Positions 19,733 through 28,891 of a DNA stretch of 64,000 nt are shown here, piece after piece. Under the pieces are notes generated by a model that was given only the letters and a program-made list of their open reading frames with translations, was not told the origin of the DNA and ran no database searches. The DNA is from Armatimonadota bacterium (lineage in GTDB: Bacteria > Armatimonadota > JAAZEB01): positions 47,365 through 111,364 of the forward strand of contig JAAZEM010000139.1 in the NCBI GenBank assembly GCA_012512265.1, in the 5' to 3' direction. The first letter of the stretch is position 1, and every line of letters begins with the position of its first letter. The position numbers were made by a program, and so were the translations under genes.

Positions 19733-21463
19733 TCACTGTCGGCCTGCCGGGTGCCTCGAAGAACCTGAACGTCTCAGGAGCCGCGTCGCCTTACTGAAAA
19801 TCTTTCCCCATAGGTAGGCGGCTTCCTCTTCGCCCAACCGCACGGCGATTACCGCGAAGAGCGGTATCCCGATCCCCGCCACAATGCCGACCTCGAGCAG
19901 GGCGCCCGCGATGCTTCCGGATGCCGGAGCAAGGAGGGAGAGACGGGCCAGCGCGGCTTGCGCCGTGTCGCCCGTAGCCGGCAGAGTTGGAATAGCATGC
20001 AGCAGCTGCTGGACGCCCCAGCACACCAGGGCTGTGAGTCCAGCCGATACCATCATCCGCTTCAGCGAGCGCCCGATCGCGGGCGCGTGCAGGCCCCGAA
20101 GCTTCTTGCGCAGGGCGAGAAAGATCGCCAGACTCTGCAGCGAGATCCCCAGGGTCGTTGCCAGCGCCAGCCCCTCCGCGCCCATCGGGCGCATCAGCAG
20201 GATACTTAGCGGGATGATCAGCAACGTCGTCAGGGTACCCAGCACCGCCGGCGTGATCGTATCCTGCAACGAGTACATCCCCCGGGCGAGAACATAGTTC
20301 ACCGACCAGGCGTAGATGCCGAGAGCGTACCAGCGCAGCAAAGAGGCCACTCGCGCGGTATCGTCCGCGTCGAACTGGCCATGCTGGTAGAGGATGCGCA
20401 CCAGTGCCGGTGCTAGCACGATCATGACGGCGATGATCGGGAAGACCATCACCCCGACGCGGCCCATCGCCTCGCGGATCTGCTGGCGGAAACCTTGCAC
20501 GTCGTTCTCGGCTGCGAGACCGGCGAGCGTGCCGACTGCCGCGGTGGCGGCGGCCATGCCGATGATGCCCACTGGAACGAGCATCAGCCGGTAGGCGTTG
20601 TTCAGCGCCGCGATCGATCCGTCTGGCAGGCGTGCCCCAAGGATGCTCGCGATGATCTGATCGACGAAGGAATAGGAGACGGCCACCATCAGCGGCAGCG
20701 TGAGGAGGATGTAGCGCCGAATCCCGGGGTGGCGCAGGTTCAGGCTGAACCGGAACTGCGCGCCCGCGCGCTGGGCCGCCAGGGCCACCAGCAGGAAGGG
20801 TCCGACAAACGCGCCGACCAGGCCGCCCCAGGCGAAGCCGACGATCCCGTGCGAGTTCGCCAGCATCAGCCCGCCCGCGATGATGCCGACGTTGTAGATC
20901 AGCGCCCCGAACGTGGGCATCGCGACGTACCATTTGTCGTCGCCGCGGATGCTGAAGATCACGCCGTTGATCAGCCCGCCGATGACAAAGAAGATCTGCG
21001 CGGGCAGCACGATGCGGGTGATCCGCACCGCCAGTTCCAGCTGCTCCGGGCTGAGGCCCTTGATCCCCTTGTGCGGGCCGTACATGAAATGAACGAGCGG
21101 CTCCGCGAAGATCTCGAAGAGGATTACCAGGGTGACGATGAGTACCAGGATCAGGCTGGCAACGACGGCGAAAAAGGCCCAGGCCGCCGATTGGCGCTGG
21201 CGCTGCCAGTACTCCTTGAAAAGCGGGACGAAGGTACTGCTGAGGGTGCCTCCGGCCACGAGGTAGTTGAGAATATCCGGCACGTGGATGGCCGCATAGT
21301 AGGCGCTAGGCTCGCCCTCCAGGCCGAACTTGTAGGCGATGACCGCGTCACGCAGGTAGCCCAACACGCGGCTGATCAGGCCGACGAGGGTGATCAGCAG
21401 CGTTGCCTTGGTGAGGCGGTCACGAAGCGTCTCGCCCCTGGAATCACCCATTGTCATGCCCAC
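19733..21463 (-). CDS. murJ: MurJ/MviN lipid II flippase
   Basis: LISRVLGYLRDAVIAYKFG...AYYAAIHVPDILNYLVAGGTLSSTFVPLFKEYW; multiple TM segments. Confidence 0.93.
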   Translation of the reverse strand: MGMTMGDSRGETLRDRLTKATLLITLVGLISRVLGYLRDAVIAYKFGLEGEPSAYYAAIHVPDILNYLVAGGTLSSTFVPLFKEYWQRQRQSAAWAFFAVVASLILVLIVTLVILFEIFAEPLVHFMYGPHKGIKGLSPEQLELAVRITRIVLPAQIFFVIGGLINGVIFSIRGDDKWYVAMPTFGALIYNVGIIAGGLMLANSHGIVGFAWGGLVGAFVGPFLLVALAAQRAGAQFRFSLNLRHPGIRRYILLTLPLMVAVSYSFVDQIIASILGARLPDGSIAALNNAYRLMLVPVGIIGMAAATAAVGTLAGLAAENDVQGFRQQIREAMGRVGVMVFPIIAVMIVLAPALVRILYQHGQFDADDTARVASLLRWYALGIYAWSVNYVLARGMYSLQDTITPAVLGTLTTLLIIPLSILLMRPMGAEGLALATTLGISLQSLAIFLALRKKLRGLHAPAIGRSLKRMMVSAGLTALVCWGVQQLLHAIPTLPATGDTAQAALARLSLLAPASGSIAGALLEVGIVAGIGIPLFAVIAVRLGEEEAAYLWGKIFSKATRLLRRSGSSRHPAGRQ

Positions 21464-22407
21464 CAGTGCTCTGCTTTCTTGAAGAGGCGCGTTTCTCGCG
21501 GGGTTGCTTCATCCCCAGCAGGCAGCGGGCGCGCAGGAAGGCGGTCCTTGGATCATCACCAATCAGGCTCTGCGCTCTCTGCGCGTGTTCCCATGCCTGT
21601 GCATACTTGCCCCGCGCGCAGAGGATGTCACCCAGACGCTGGTGCACGCGGGCGCGGTGTTCCGGTGTCGAGGCCAGTTCCAGGGCGCGCCTATAAGCGA
21701 GCTCCGCGCGCCGCAGGTGCTCTTGCGAGGACGGAAAGCTGGTTGCGAAGCGGTCCTCGCGCAGCCGGCGCAGGGCGCGCTCTCCCTCGTGCTCGCGGGG
21801 GGGCCGAAGGGGAGGAGAGCGCCAATTCGCGAGCATAGAGCCAATAGCAATCTCCCGCGGCCACATTCCACCGGTAGGTATCGCGCTCACTCACAGGAGC
21901 GCTCTCCAATTCAAGGATCGAGCCTTGCAGCTCTGCCAGCACCGGGTTTTGCAGGGCCGGTTGTTGCGCGAGGACCGGCGGCTCTCCCGGCGTCTGGGTT
22001 GGGAACGAGCGCGCGAGCGATGAAGGCTCCGCGAGCGCCGGGGGCGCCTCGCCCGCATCCGGCCGGGCCGGCGCGGCTGGCGGCATCGTGACAGCCGATG
22101 GAATGCCGGAGACGGTTGTTTCTCCCGCGTGGTTGTGTTGCTCGGAGGGGGGCACATTGCGGAACCGCGCCTGTGGGCCCGAGATGGAGCGCGCGACAAG
22201 CAGGCCTGCGATAACGACCGCTACCGCGATGAGTGCGGTCGCGATCCGGCGAGAGCGTCTCTGCTGTGCCTGCTGCACCTCGCGGGGCACCAACGGCCAA
22301 CCGCAGCGCCCGCAGCCGAAGCGGCCTGTCTGTGGCAGAGAAAGATGCACCTGTCCGCAGCGTTCGCAACGCGGGCCTTCGGCCATGGCCGGCCAATCGG
22401 CATTCAT
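21444..22407 (-). pseudogene. Zinc-ribbon + TM + TPR-like protein, interrupted by apparent frameshift in a C7/G7 homopolymer
   Basis: N-terminal part in one frame (CERCGQVHLSLPQTGRFGCGRCGWPLVPRE...TM...ERDTYRWNVAAGDCYWLYARELA); TPR-like C-terminal part in the +1 frame (EHLRRAELAYRRALELASTPEHRARVHQRLGDILCARGKYAQAWEHAQRA). Switch fits G7 at 21797-21803 (plus strand). Confidence 0.7.
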
Positions 22408-22537
22408 AGCGCGCCTTCCCAAGCAACCCCATCGCGGCGTGTCCGGGGGAGGGCAGCAGCGGCGATGGGAGAGTGCGTGGCGGGTGATGGCGGTGTTTTA
22501 GGCGCGTCACCCGACCCAGCATCCCTACCGGAGGAAC

Positions 22538-22635
22538 TGGCGAGGGCGTGTGAGAATCGAACTCACCCAGGACAGCTCTCGCTGCCCCGCGCAGGGTTTG
22601 AAGCCCAGGCCCTTCACCAGAAGAGACCCGCCCTC
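22538..22635 (-). tRNA. selC: tRNA-Sec (anticodon UCA)
   Basis: GAGGGCGGGTCTCTTCTGGTGAAGGGCCTGGGCTTCAAACCCTG...GGGGCAGC-GAGA-GCTGTCCT long variable arm...GTGAGTTCGATTCTCACACGCCCTCGCCA; 98 nt, long D stem, loop CTTCAAA (UCA). Confidence 0.88.
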
Positions 22636-22752
22636 ATCCTGGAAGTGGCGCCGCGCGCCCAGCCAGACACGCGTGCGCTTCCATGACCATCCTACCACGA
22701 GACGCGGCGCGGGTCAAGAGACCTGAGCTAAGGCGGAGTGCCAGACGAAGGC

Positions 22753-23379
22753 TCAGCCGTCCAGGACGCCGTGAAGCGCGCGGCGAAGGCTATCACGCCC
22801 CCGGGAGAGGCGTGATTTCACCGTGCCTACCGGCACGCCCACCACCTGCGCGATGTGATCCACGGGCAGGCCCTGAAGGTGATGCATCACGACCACCTCC
22901 CGATGGTCGGGTGAGAGCGTGTCAATCGCTCTGCGGACCACCTCGGCGGTCGCCTGGATCTCGACGAGCCGGGCCGGTTCGTAGGAGCTATCAGCCACAT
23001 CCAAAGGGGTCGACTCGCCATCGCGGCAGTAGCCTTCTTCCAGGGAGAGATGCGGCGTGCTTGGGCGGCCACGCCGGAAATTGCGGCACAGGTTGACTGC
23101 GATCCGGCAGATCCATGCGAAGAACGCCTGGCCGTCACGAAGGCCCCCGATCGCCCGGTAGGCCTTGACGAAGGCTTCCTGCGCCAGGTCGGCGGCATCC
23201 TCGGGATTGGAGACCATGCCATAGACGATGTTGTAGATTCGGCCATGGTAGCGGTCGAAAAGCGTCTCGAACGCCTCCAAATCTCCTGCCTGTGCGCGCT
23301 GCACCAACGCAACGTCTCCCGCGTACTGGGATCGTTCGTCTGCTGCCGGCAATGCCTCGATCGTCGAAACCCCTGTCAT
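22753..23379 (-). CDS. ECF-type RNA polymerase sigma factor (sigma-70 family)
   Basis: FETLFDRYHGRIYNIVYGMVSNPEDAADLAQEAFVKAYRAIGGL...AIDTLSPDHREVVVMHHLQGLPVDHIAQVVGVPVGTVKSRLSRGRDSLRRAL. Confidence 0.94.
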   Translation of the reverse strand: MTGVSTIEALPAADERSQYAGDVALVQRAQAGDLEAFETLFDRYHGRIYNIVYGMVSNPEDAADLAQEAFVKAYRAIGGLRDGQAFFAWICRIAVNLCRNFRRGRPSTPHLSLEEGYCRDGESTPLDVADSSYEPARLVEIQATAEVVRRAIDTLSPDHREVVVMHHLQGLPVDHIAQVVGVPVGTVKSRLSRGRDSLRRALHGVLDG

Positions 23380-23913
23380 GCCCCCTCCTTCTCAGATCTG
23401 GCTGCCCGCGGTGCGCACGGAACGTGAGGCCAACACCGGGGGTCCTGATTCCCGTCACCTGCGCCTTGTCAGATGCGGAGGCCTGCCGCTCCCTGGAGCA
23501 CGTCCCGGCCTCATCTTCTCAGGAACCATCTGCCACGTCAGATCTGGCGACACTCCGAACTTCTGTCAGGTTCCGCCAAGCCTGCGTGTTACCGCCATTC
23601 TATCACGCCCGGCCGCAGATCGCTATACGGGAAAACCTGTATTACGCTCAGGGTATGCCCGTATCGCGCCCTCGGCGGGCGAGCAAGCTCTGATAGCCGC
23701 CGCAACGCTTCAGGCCCTATGGAAAAAGGGCGCGCCAGGGGCTCAATGCTGGGGTTGATGGACTGATGAGGAAGTGCAGGCCTTGTGGTCTCCCTACCTT
23801 CCGATCCCGGGCCGACACCGGGGAGGGGGAGCAACCGCGCGGCCCTCATCGGAGAATAAGGGGTCGAAGAACGCGCGATGGGTGTGGTGCGACCGCGTAG
23901 CGTCACCAGATTC

Positions 23914-23943
23914 TTGACATGATGCCAACTTCGGTCGTATGAT
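23914..23943 (+). promoter_or_regulatory. Sigma70-like promoter upstream of DtxR-family gene
   Basis: TTGACA-N18-TATGAT; followed by CAGCCCCGC-N8-GCGGGGCTG inverted repeat in the leader. Confidence 0.75.
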
Positions 23944-24014
23944 GGGAACGTTGAGAGCAGCCCCGCGCCTACTAGCGGGGCTGGCCTGTAGATCGGAGAG
24001 TCCGCGAGAGCACT

Positions 24015-24668
24015 ATGGCAAGTGAGTCCGTACAGGATTACCTAAAGACCATTTACAAGCTGAGCCGTGACCAAGAGAGCGTATCTACTTCGGCGATCGC
24101 CGCGCGCCTCGACGTGGCGCCGGCATCGGTAACAAAGATGATAAAGCGTCTCGCGGACGAGGGTTACGTGCGGCACATCCCCTATCAGGGTGTCGTGCTC
24201 ACCAAGGCGGGCGAGCAGGTGGCGCTGCGCACCATTCGGCACCATCGCCTCCTGGAGCTCTATTTGACCCAGGCGCTTGGATACCCGTGGGATTTGGTCG
24301 ATGCGGAGGCCGAGCGCCTCGAGCATGTGATCTCCGAGGAGATGGAATCGCGCATCGACGCGGTGTTGGGCTACCCGAAGGTGGATCCACATGGCCATGC
24401 CATTCCGTGCCGGGAGGGAAAGCTGGCAGTGGAGAAGTGCTCCTCGCTTGCCGAGACCGAGCCGGGAATGCGCGTGCGCGTTCGTCAGGTCGATGATGCC
24501 AGCCCGGAGGTGCTGCGCCACCTCGGACAGTTGGGTCTCTACCCGGGCGCTGTGGTGACGGTACATGAGCGCCTTCCCTTCGGTGGGCACCTGCGCATCG
24601 AGGTGCAGGGGCGCGAGGCGCACCTGGGAGTAGAACCCGCCGGACACGTCTTCGTGGCCCCGGAGTAA
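24015..24668 (+). CDS. DtxR/MntR family metal-dependent transcriptional regulator with FeoA-like C-terminus
   Basis: VQDYLKTIYKLSRDQESVSTSAIAARLDVAPASVTKMIKRLADEGYVRHIPYQGVVLTKAGEQVALRTIRHHRLLELYL...GYPWDLVDAEAERLEHVISEEMESRID. Confidence 0.94.
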   Translation: MASESVQDYLKTIYKLSRDQESVSTSAIAARLDVAPASVTKMIKRLADEGYVRHIPYQGVVLTKAGEQVALRTIRHHRLLELYLTQALGYPWDLVDAEAERLEHVISEEMESRIDAVLGYPKVDPHGHAIPCREGKLAVEKCSSLAETEPGMRVRVRQVDDASPEVLRHLGQLGLYPGAVVTVHERLPFGGHLRIEVQGREAHLGVEPAGHVFVAPE

Positions 24669-25058
24669 CTTCTCCCCGGGCTGTCTCGCGCGAGCGTCGC
24701 TCTCCCCCGTTGAGACGCGTGGGGACACCCGCCGCTTCTGCCTGCCACGGGCGTCCGGACCCGGCGAGGTGGATGGCCGATTGCACACCAGAATACCAGC
24801 GAATCGCACGAGAATACCAACGGCCGCCAGCAGGAAAGGCGCCCGGACGCCGGGAATAAAATGCGGTGGGAAGTCCGGCTGCGGCCGGCCAGGAGTTCGC
24901 TCGGGGGGCCAAACTCGCGCAGGATTCCCCGCGAACGGGGCGTGTCCCTCGCGGATGCGCTGTGTTATCGGTGGGAACCGCTGGAAACGGCGGCGTGGGA
25001 AGCACTGCGCTGGGTATGCGGGCCCGGCCAGTAACGAAGCAAACGAGGAGGAGACACT

Positions 25059-25703
25059 ATGCCGTCCCTGCTGGAGAACCTGGCGCAGTATGTCATCGAC
25101 GGCAACGCGCAGAAGGCCAAGGAGACGACTGACGAGGCGCTGGCGCAGAATGTGCCCGTGGCCGACATCATCAACAAGGGTCTGGTCGCCGGTATGCAGG
25201 TGGTAGGCCAGAAGTTCAAGTGTAACGAGTTCTACATCCCCGAAGTCCTCATTGCTGCACGCGCGATGAAGCAGTCGATGGAGAAGCTGCGCCCGCTCAT
25301 CGCCGAGTCCGGTATCCAGCCCATCGCCCGGGTTGCCATCGGCACGGTCCGCGGCGATCTCCATGATATCGGCAAGAATCTGGTGGGCATGATGCTCGAG
25401 GGCGCGGGCTTCGAGGTGATCGACCTGGGCACGGATGTCAGCCCGGAGAAGTTCGTCGAGGCGGTGCGAGAGCACAAGGCGGAAGCGATTGGGCTTTCGG
25501 CGTTGCTGACCACCACGATGCCGGCGATGAAGGAGACGATCGCCGCGCTTGAGGAAGCCGGCCTGCGCGATAAGGTCGCCGTGTTGGTGGGTGGTGCGCC
25601 GCTCACTCAGGCGTATGCCGACGAGATCGGTGCCGATGGCTATGCGCCGGATGCCGCGAGCGCCGTCGATACGGCCAAGCAGCTGCTCCGCATCACCGCC
25701 TGA
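25059..25703 (+). CDS. Corrinoid (B12-binding) methyltransferase protein, MtvC/MtbC-like
   Basis: B12-binding GTVRGDLHDIGKNLVGMMLEGAGFEVIDLGTDV (DxHxxG), IGLSALLTTTM, VLVGGAPLT; N-terminal cap domain. Confidence 0.95.
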   Translation: MPSLLENLAQYVIDGNAQKAKETTDEALAQNVPVADIINKGLVAGMQVVGQKFKCNEFYIPEVLIAARAMKQSMEKLRPLIAESGIQPIARVAIGTVRGDLHDIGKNLVGMMLEGAGFEVIDLGTDVSPEKFVEAVREHKAEAIGLSALLTTTMPAMKETIAALEEAGLRDKVAVLVGGAPLTQAYADEIGADGYAPDAASAVDTAKQLLRITA

Positions 25704-25834
25704 GCACGCTTTTTGGGGCGAGGCGTTTCGGACGAGCAAGAACGTTCCCTATCTCGGCGTCCCTGAACGCGCCGCCGCCTCCACGCGGGAGACGAGGGCG
25801 TGGCCTTTAGCAGTTCATGATGGGGCGCCCGCGA

Positions 25835-25878
25835 GATCTGAGGGCGTGTGTTCGCCCGGGCCTCGCCCTTTCTTTTTG
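25835..25878 (+). terminator. Possible intrinsic terminator after corrinoid gene
   Basis: AGGGCG...CGCCCT followed by TTCTTTTT. Confidence 0.45.
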
Positions 25879-26071
25879 GGAGAGCGAATCCTGATCCGCC
25901 TCTGCTTTCAAAGGGCCGGCGGTCGCGCATGCTGACGGCGCCGGCTCCAGAGAGGCCGCGATAGGGCACCGCTCTCCCTATCCCCTCATCTACCCCGCAG
26001 AGGATTCGCGCGCGCTGGTCGCGCCTCCTCATCCCGATGTGCCACGGCGGTGCGCCCCGGGAGGTAAGTCA

Positions 26072-26866
26072 ATGCTGATCATCGGTGAGCGGTTGAATAG
26101 CACCCGCAAGAGTGTCGGCGAGGCGGTGAAGGCACGCGATACGCAGTTCGTCCGCGAGGAAGCGGTGCGGCAGGCGGAAGCCGGCGCGCATTTCCTCGAC
26201 TGCAACGCTGCGGTCGTGGGCGTCGAAGCCGAGCCGGAGGCTCTCGTATGGCTGGTGGAGACGTGCCAGGAGGCTACCGGGTTGCCCTGTGCCATCGACT
26301 CGCCGAACTCGGCGGCGCTGGAGGCCGCGCTGAAAGTTCACAAGGGCCAGGCGGTCATCAACTCCATCACTGCCGAGCGCGAGAAATTCGCGCGCATTCT
26401 GCCGCTCGTGACGGAGCACCAGGCGAAGGTGGTGGCGCTCTGCATGGGGGATGAGGGCATCCCCCAGACGGCCCAGGCGCGGATTCAGGCGGCCGAGTTC
26501 CTGATGGAGAACCTCACGGCGGCAGGAGTGATGCCTGACCAGATCTATCTCGACCCGCTCGTCTACCCGGTGAGCACCAACAGCCACGCAGGACTGGATG
26601 TCTTGGAGACGATCCGCCATATCCACGCGACGCACCCAGGCGTCCACACGATCTGCGGTCTCAGCAACGTCTCCTATGGGCTGCCGGCGCGCAAGAACCT
26701 CAACCGCGCGTTTCTGGTGCTCTGCATGGGCGCGGGGCTGGATGCGGTGATTGCCGACCCGCTTGATGAGGCGCTGATGGCGCTTGTCTACGCGAGCGAA
26801 GCGCTCCTGGATCGGGATGAGTATTGCGCCAACTACCTTTCGCTGGCGCGCCAGGGAAAGCTTTAG
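26072..26866 (+). CDS. Methyltetrahydrofolate:corrinoid methyltransferase (pterin-binding/DHPS-fold, AcsE/MtvA-like)
   Basis: MLIIGERLNSTRKSVGEAV...GAHFLDCNAAVVGVEAEPEALVWLVETCQEATGLPCAIDSPNSAALEAAL...VINSITAE...GLSNVSYGLPARKNLNRAF. Start set at 26072 after GGGAGGT. Confidence 0.93.
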   Translation: MLIIGERLNSTRKSVGEAVKARDTQFVREEAVRQAEAGAHFLDCNAAVVGVEAEPEALVWLVETCQEATGLPCAIDSPNSAALEAALKVHKGQAVINSITAEREKFARILPLVTEHQAKVVALCMGDEGIPQTAQARIQAAEFLMENLTAAGVMPDQIYLDPLVYPVSTNSHAGLDVLETIRHIHATHPGVHTICGLSNVSYGLPARKNLNRAFLVLCMGAGLDAVIADPLDEALMALVYASEALLDRDEYCANYLSLARQGKL

Positions 26867-26891
26867 TCACACGCGACATCGGAGGAACACG

Positions 26892-28559
26892 ATGGCCGAT
26901 GATCTTTCCATCGCCCGGGCGGCCGTGCTGCGGCCGGTGACCGAGGTGGCTGCATGCCTGGGCTTGCGCCCGGACGAGCTGGAGCTCTACGGCGAGCACA
27001 AGGCGAAGATCAAACCGGAGGCGCTGGCGCGCCGCGCCGACGCGCCAATGGGCAAGCTGCTTCTCGTCACTGCCATGACGCCGACGCCCGCCGGGGAGGG
27101 AAAGACCACTCTCGCAATTGGCCTGGCCCAAGGCCTGGCGCGCATCGGGCAGCGCGCGTGTGTCGCCCTGCGCGAGCCCTCGCTCGGGCCGGTTTTTGGC
27201 GTGAAGGGCGGCGCCACGGGAGGGGGCTATGCCCAGGTGCTCCCGATGGAGGAGATCAACCTCCATTTCACCGGCGATATCCATGCCGTGACGACGGCGC
27301 ACAACCTTCTCGCCGCCCTGGCTGATAACGCCTTGCACCAGGGCACGGGGCCCGATCTGGACCCCCGACGCATCGCGTTCCCGCGTGTGCTCGACCTGTG
27401 TGATCGCGCCCTGCGTCATGTCGTGCTTGGACTGGGCGGTCCTGCCGACGGCGTGCCTCGCCAGGGGGGCTTCGAGATCACGGCGGCCTCGGAGGTGATG
27501 GCGATCCTGGCCCTGGCCAGCGGCTTGCAGGATCTGCGCGAGCGCCTGGGGCGGATCGTTATCGGCTACACCACCGCCGGCACGCCGGTCACCGCCGCTG
27601 AGATCGAGGCGACGGGTGCCATGCTCGCCGTCCTCCGCGATGCGCTCAAGCCGAACCTGGTGCAGACGATTGAGGGCGGGCCGGCGTTCATCCATGCCGG
27701 CCCCTTCGGCAACGTGGGCCCCGGGGTGAGCAGCCTGATGGCGACGCGCCTCGGCTTGCAGACCGCGGATTACTGTGTCACCGAGGCGGGCTTTGGATCC
27801 GAGTTGGGCGCGGAGAAGTTCTTCGATATCAAGTGCCGCTGCGGTGGGTTGACGCCGAACGCGGCGCTGGTCAGCGCCACCATCCGCGCCCTAAAGTACC
27901 AGGCGGGGAAGCCGCTTGCCGCGCTGGCGGAGCCGGATGTGGACGCGGTGAGAGCGGGCTTGGCCAACCTGGAAAAACACGTAGAGAACGTGCAGGCCTT
28001 CGGCGTTCCCGTGGGCGTGGCCCTCAATCGCTTCACCACTGATACGCGCGAGGAGATCGACGCGGTGTTCGAGGCGATGGCGCGCCGAGACGTGCCCGTC
28101 GCCCTCGCCGATGTGTGGGCCAGGGGCGGCGAGGGAGGACGCGACATTGCCAAGATGATGGTGGATCTCGCCGAGCAGCCGTCCGGCTACCGTCCTCTCT
28201 ACGACCTGGAGGAGCCCGTGCGCGCCAAGATCGAGAAGATCGTGACGCGCATGTATGGTGCCGACGGCGTGGAGTACTCGCGTGAAGCGGAGAAGCGCCT
28301 GCTGGAGATTGAGGCGCACGGCTACGGCAACCTCGCCATCTGCATGGCAAAGACGCAGAACTCCCTCTCGGATCAGGCGGCGCTGCGCGGGCGCCCGACC
28401 GGGTTCAAGGTGACCGTGCGCGATATGAAGGTGTTTGCCGGCGCCGGCTACATTGTCGTCTACGCGGGGAATATCCTGACGATGCCCGGCTTGCCACAGG
28501 TGCCCGCGGCTACCCGCATCAACGTGAACGAGGAGTGGGGCATCGAGGGGCTCTTCTGA
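26892..28559 (+). CDS. fhs: Formate-tetrahydrofolate ligase
   Basis: ELYGEHKAKIKPEAL; VTAMTPTPAGEGKTTLAIGLAQGL; REPSLGPVFGVKGGATGGGYAQVLPMEEINLHFTGD; TEAGFGSELGAEKFFDIKCR. Start at ATG 26892. Confidence 0.97.
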   Translation: MADDLSIARAAVLRPVTEVAACLGLRPDELELYGEHKAKIKPEALARRADAPMGKLLLVTAMTPTPAGEGKTTLAIGLAQGLARIGQRACVALREPSLGPVFGVKGGATGGGYAQVLPMEEINLHFTGDIHAVTTAHNLLAALADNALHQGTGPDLDPRRIAFPRVLDLCDRALRHVVLGLGGPADGVPRQGGFEITAASEVMAILALASGLQDLRERLGRIVIGYTTAGTPVTAAEIEATGAMLAVLRDALKPNLVQTIEGGPAFIHAGPFGNVGPGVSSLMATRLGLQTADYCVTEAGFGSELGAEKFFDIKCRCGGLTPNAALVSATIRALKYQAGKPLAALAEPDVDAVRAGLANLEKHVENVQAFGVPVGVALNRFTTDTREEIDAVFEAMARRDVPVALADVWARGGEGGRDIAKMMVDLAEQPSGYRPLYDLEEPVRAKIEKIVTRMYGADGVEYSREAEKRLLEIEAHGYGNLAICMAKTQNSLSDQAALRGRPTGFKVTVRDMKVFAGAGYIVVYAGNILTMPGLPQVPAATRINVNEEWGIEGLF

Positions 28560-28891
28560 CCGGCGTGTTCGCCTGAGACCCCGGCATACTTCCAGGGAAG
28601 GATGCTGAACCACAGGGTTGCGTGTCGGGTCCTCTGTGGTGTGGCGGGCGTTCGGGCCCGCGATGAATCGGGTGTTGAGCACCTTACCAGGGGTGTGACG
28701 CCTGGCCGTTGGTGCCCGTCGCTGCCATGCGCCTGGCGAGTTCCGGCAGGCGCACGTCACGATCACCACGACTGGAAGCATCGGAACAGGGGCGGAGTTT
28801 GAGCGTATCGCGTGAGGGGGACAAGCACGCAACACGGGTAGGCCGGCGGAAGCCTAGTACGAAGGGGCCGCTCGTCGGCATCAAGGGCGGG

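Noticed and set aside
24669-25058. Cobalamin riboswitch upstream of the corrinoid protein
   Set aside because: Looked for the GCCACTG and AGCCAGGAGACCTGCC-like B12-box elements; not found. Only a weak CGGTGGGAA repeat is present.
24042-25739. 565-aa minus-strand ORF across DtxR and corrinoid genes
   Set aside because: Antisense to two well-supported genes.
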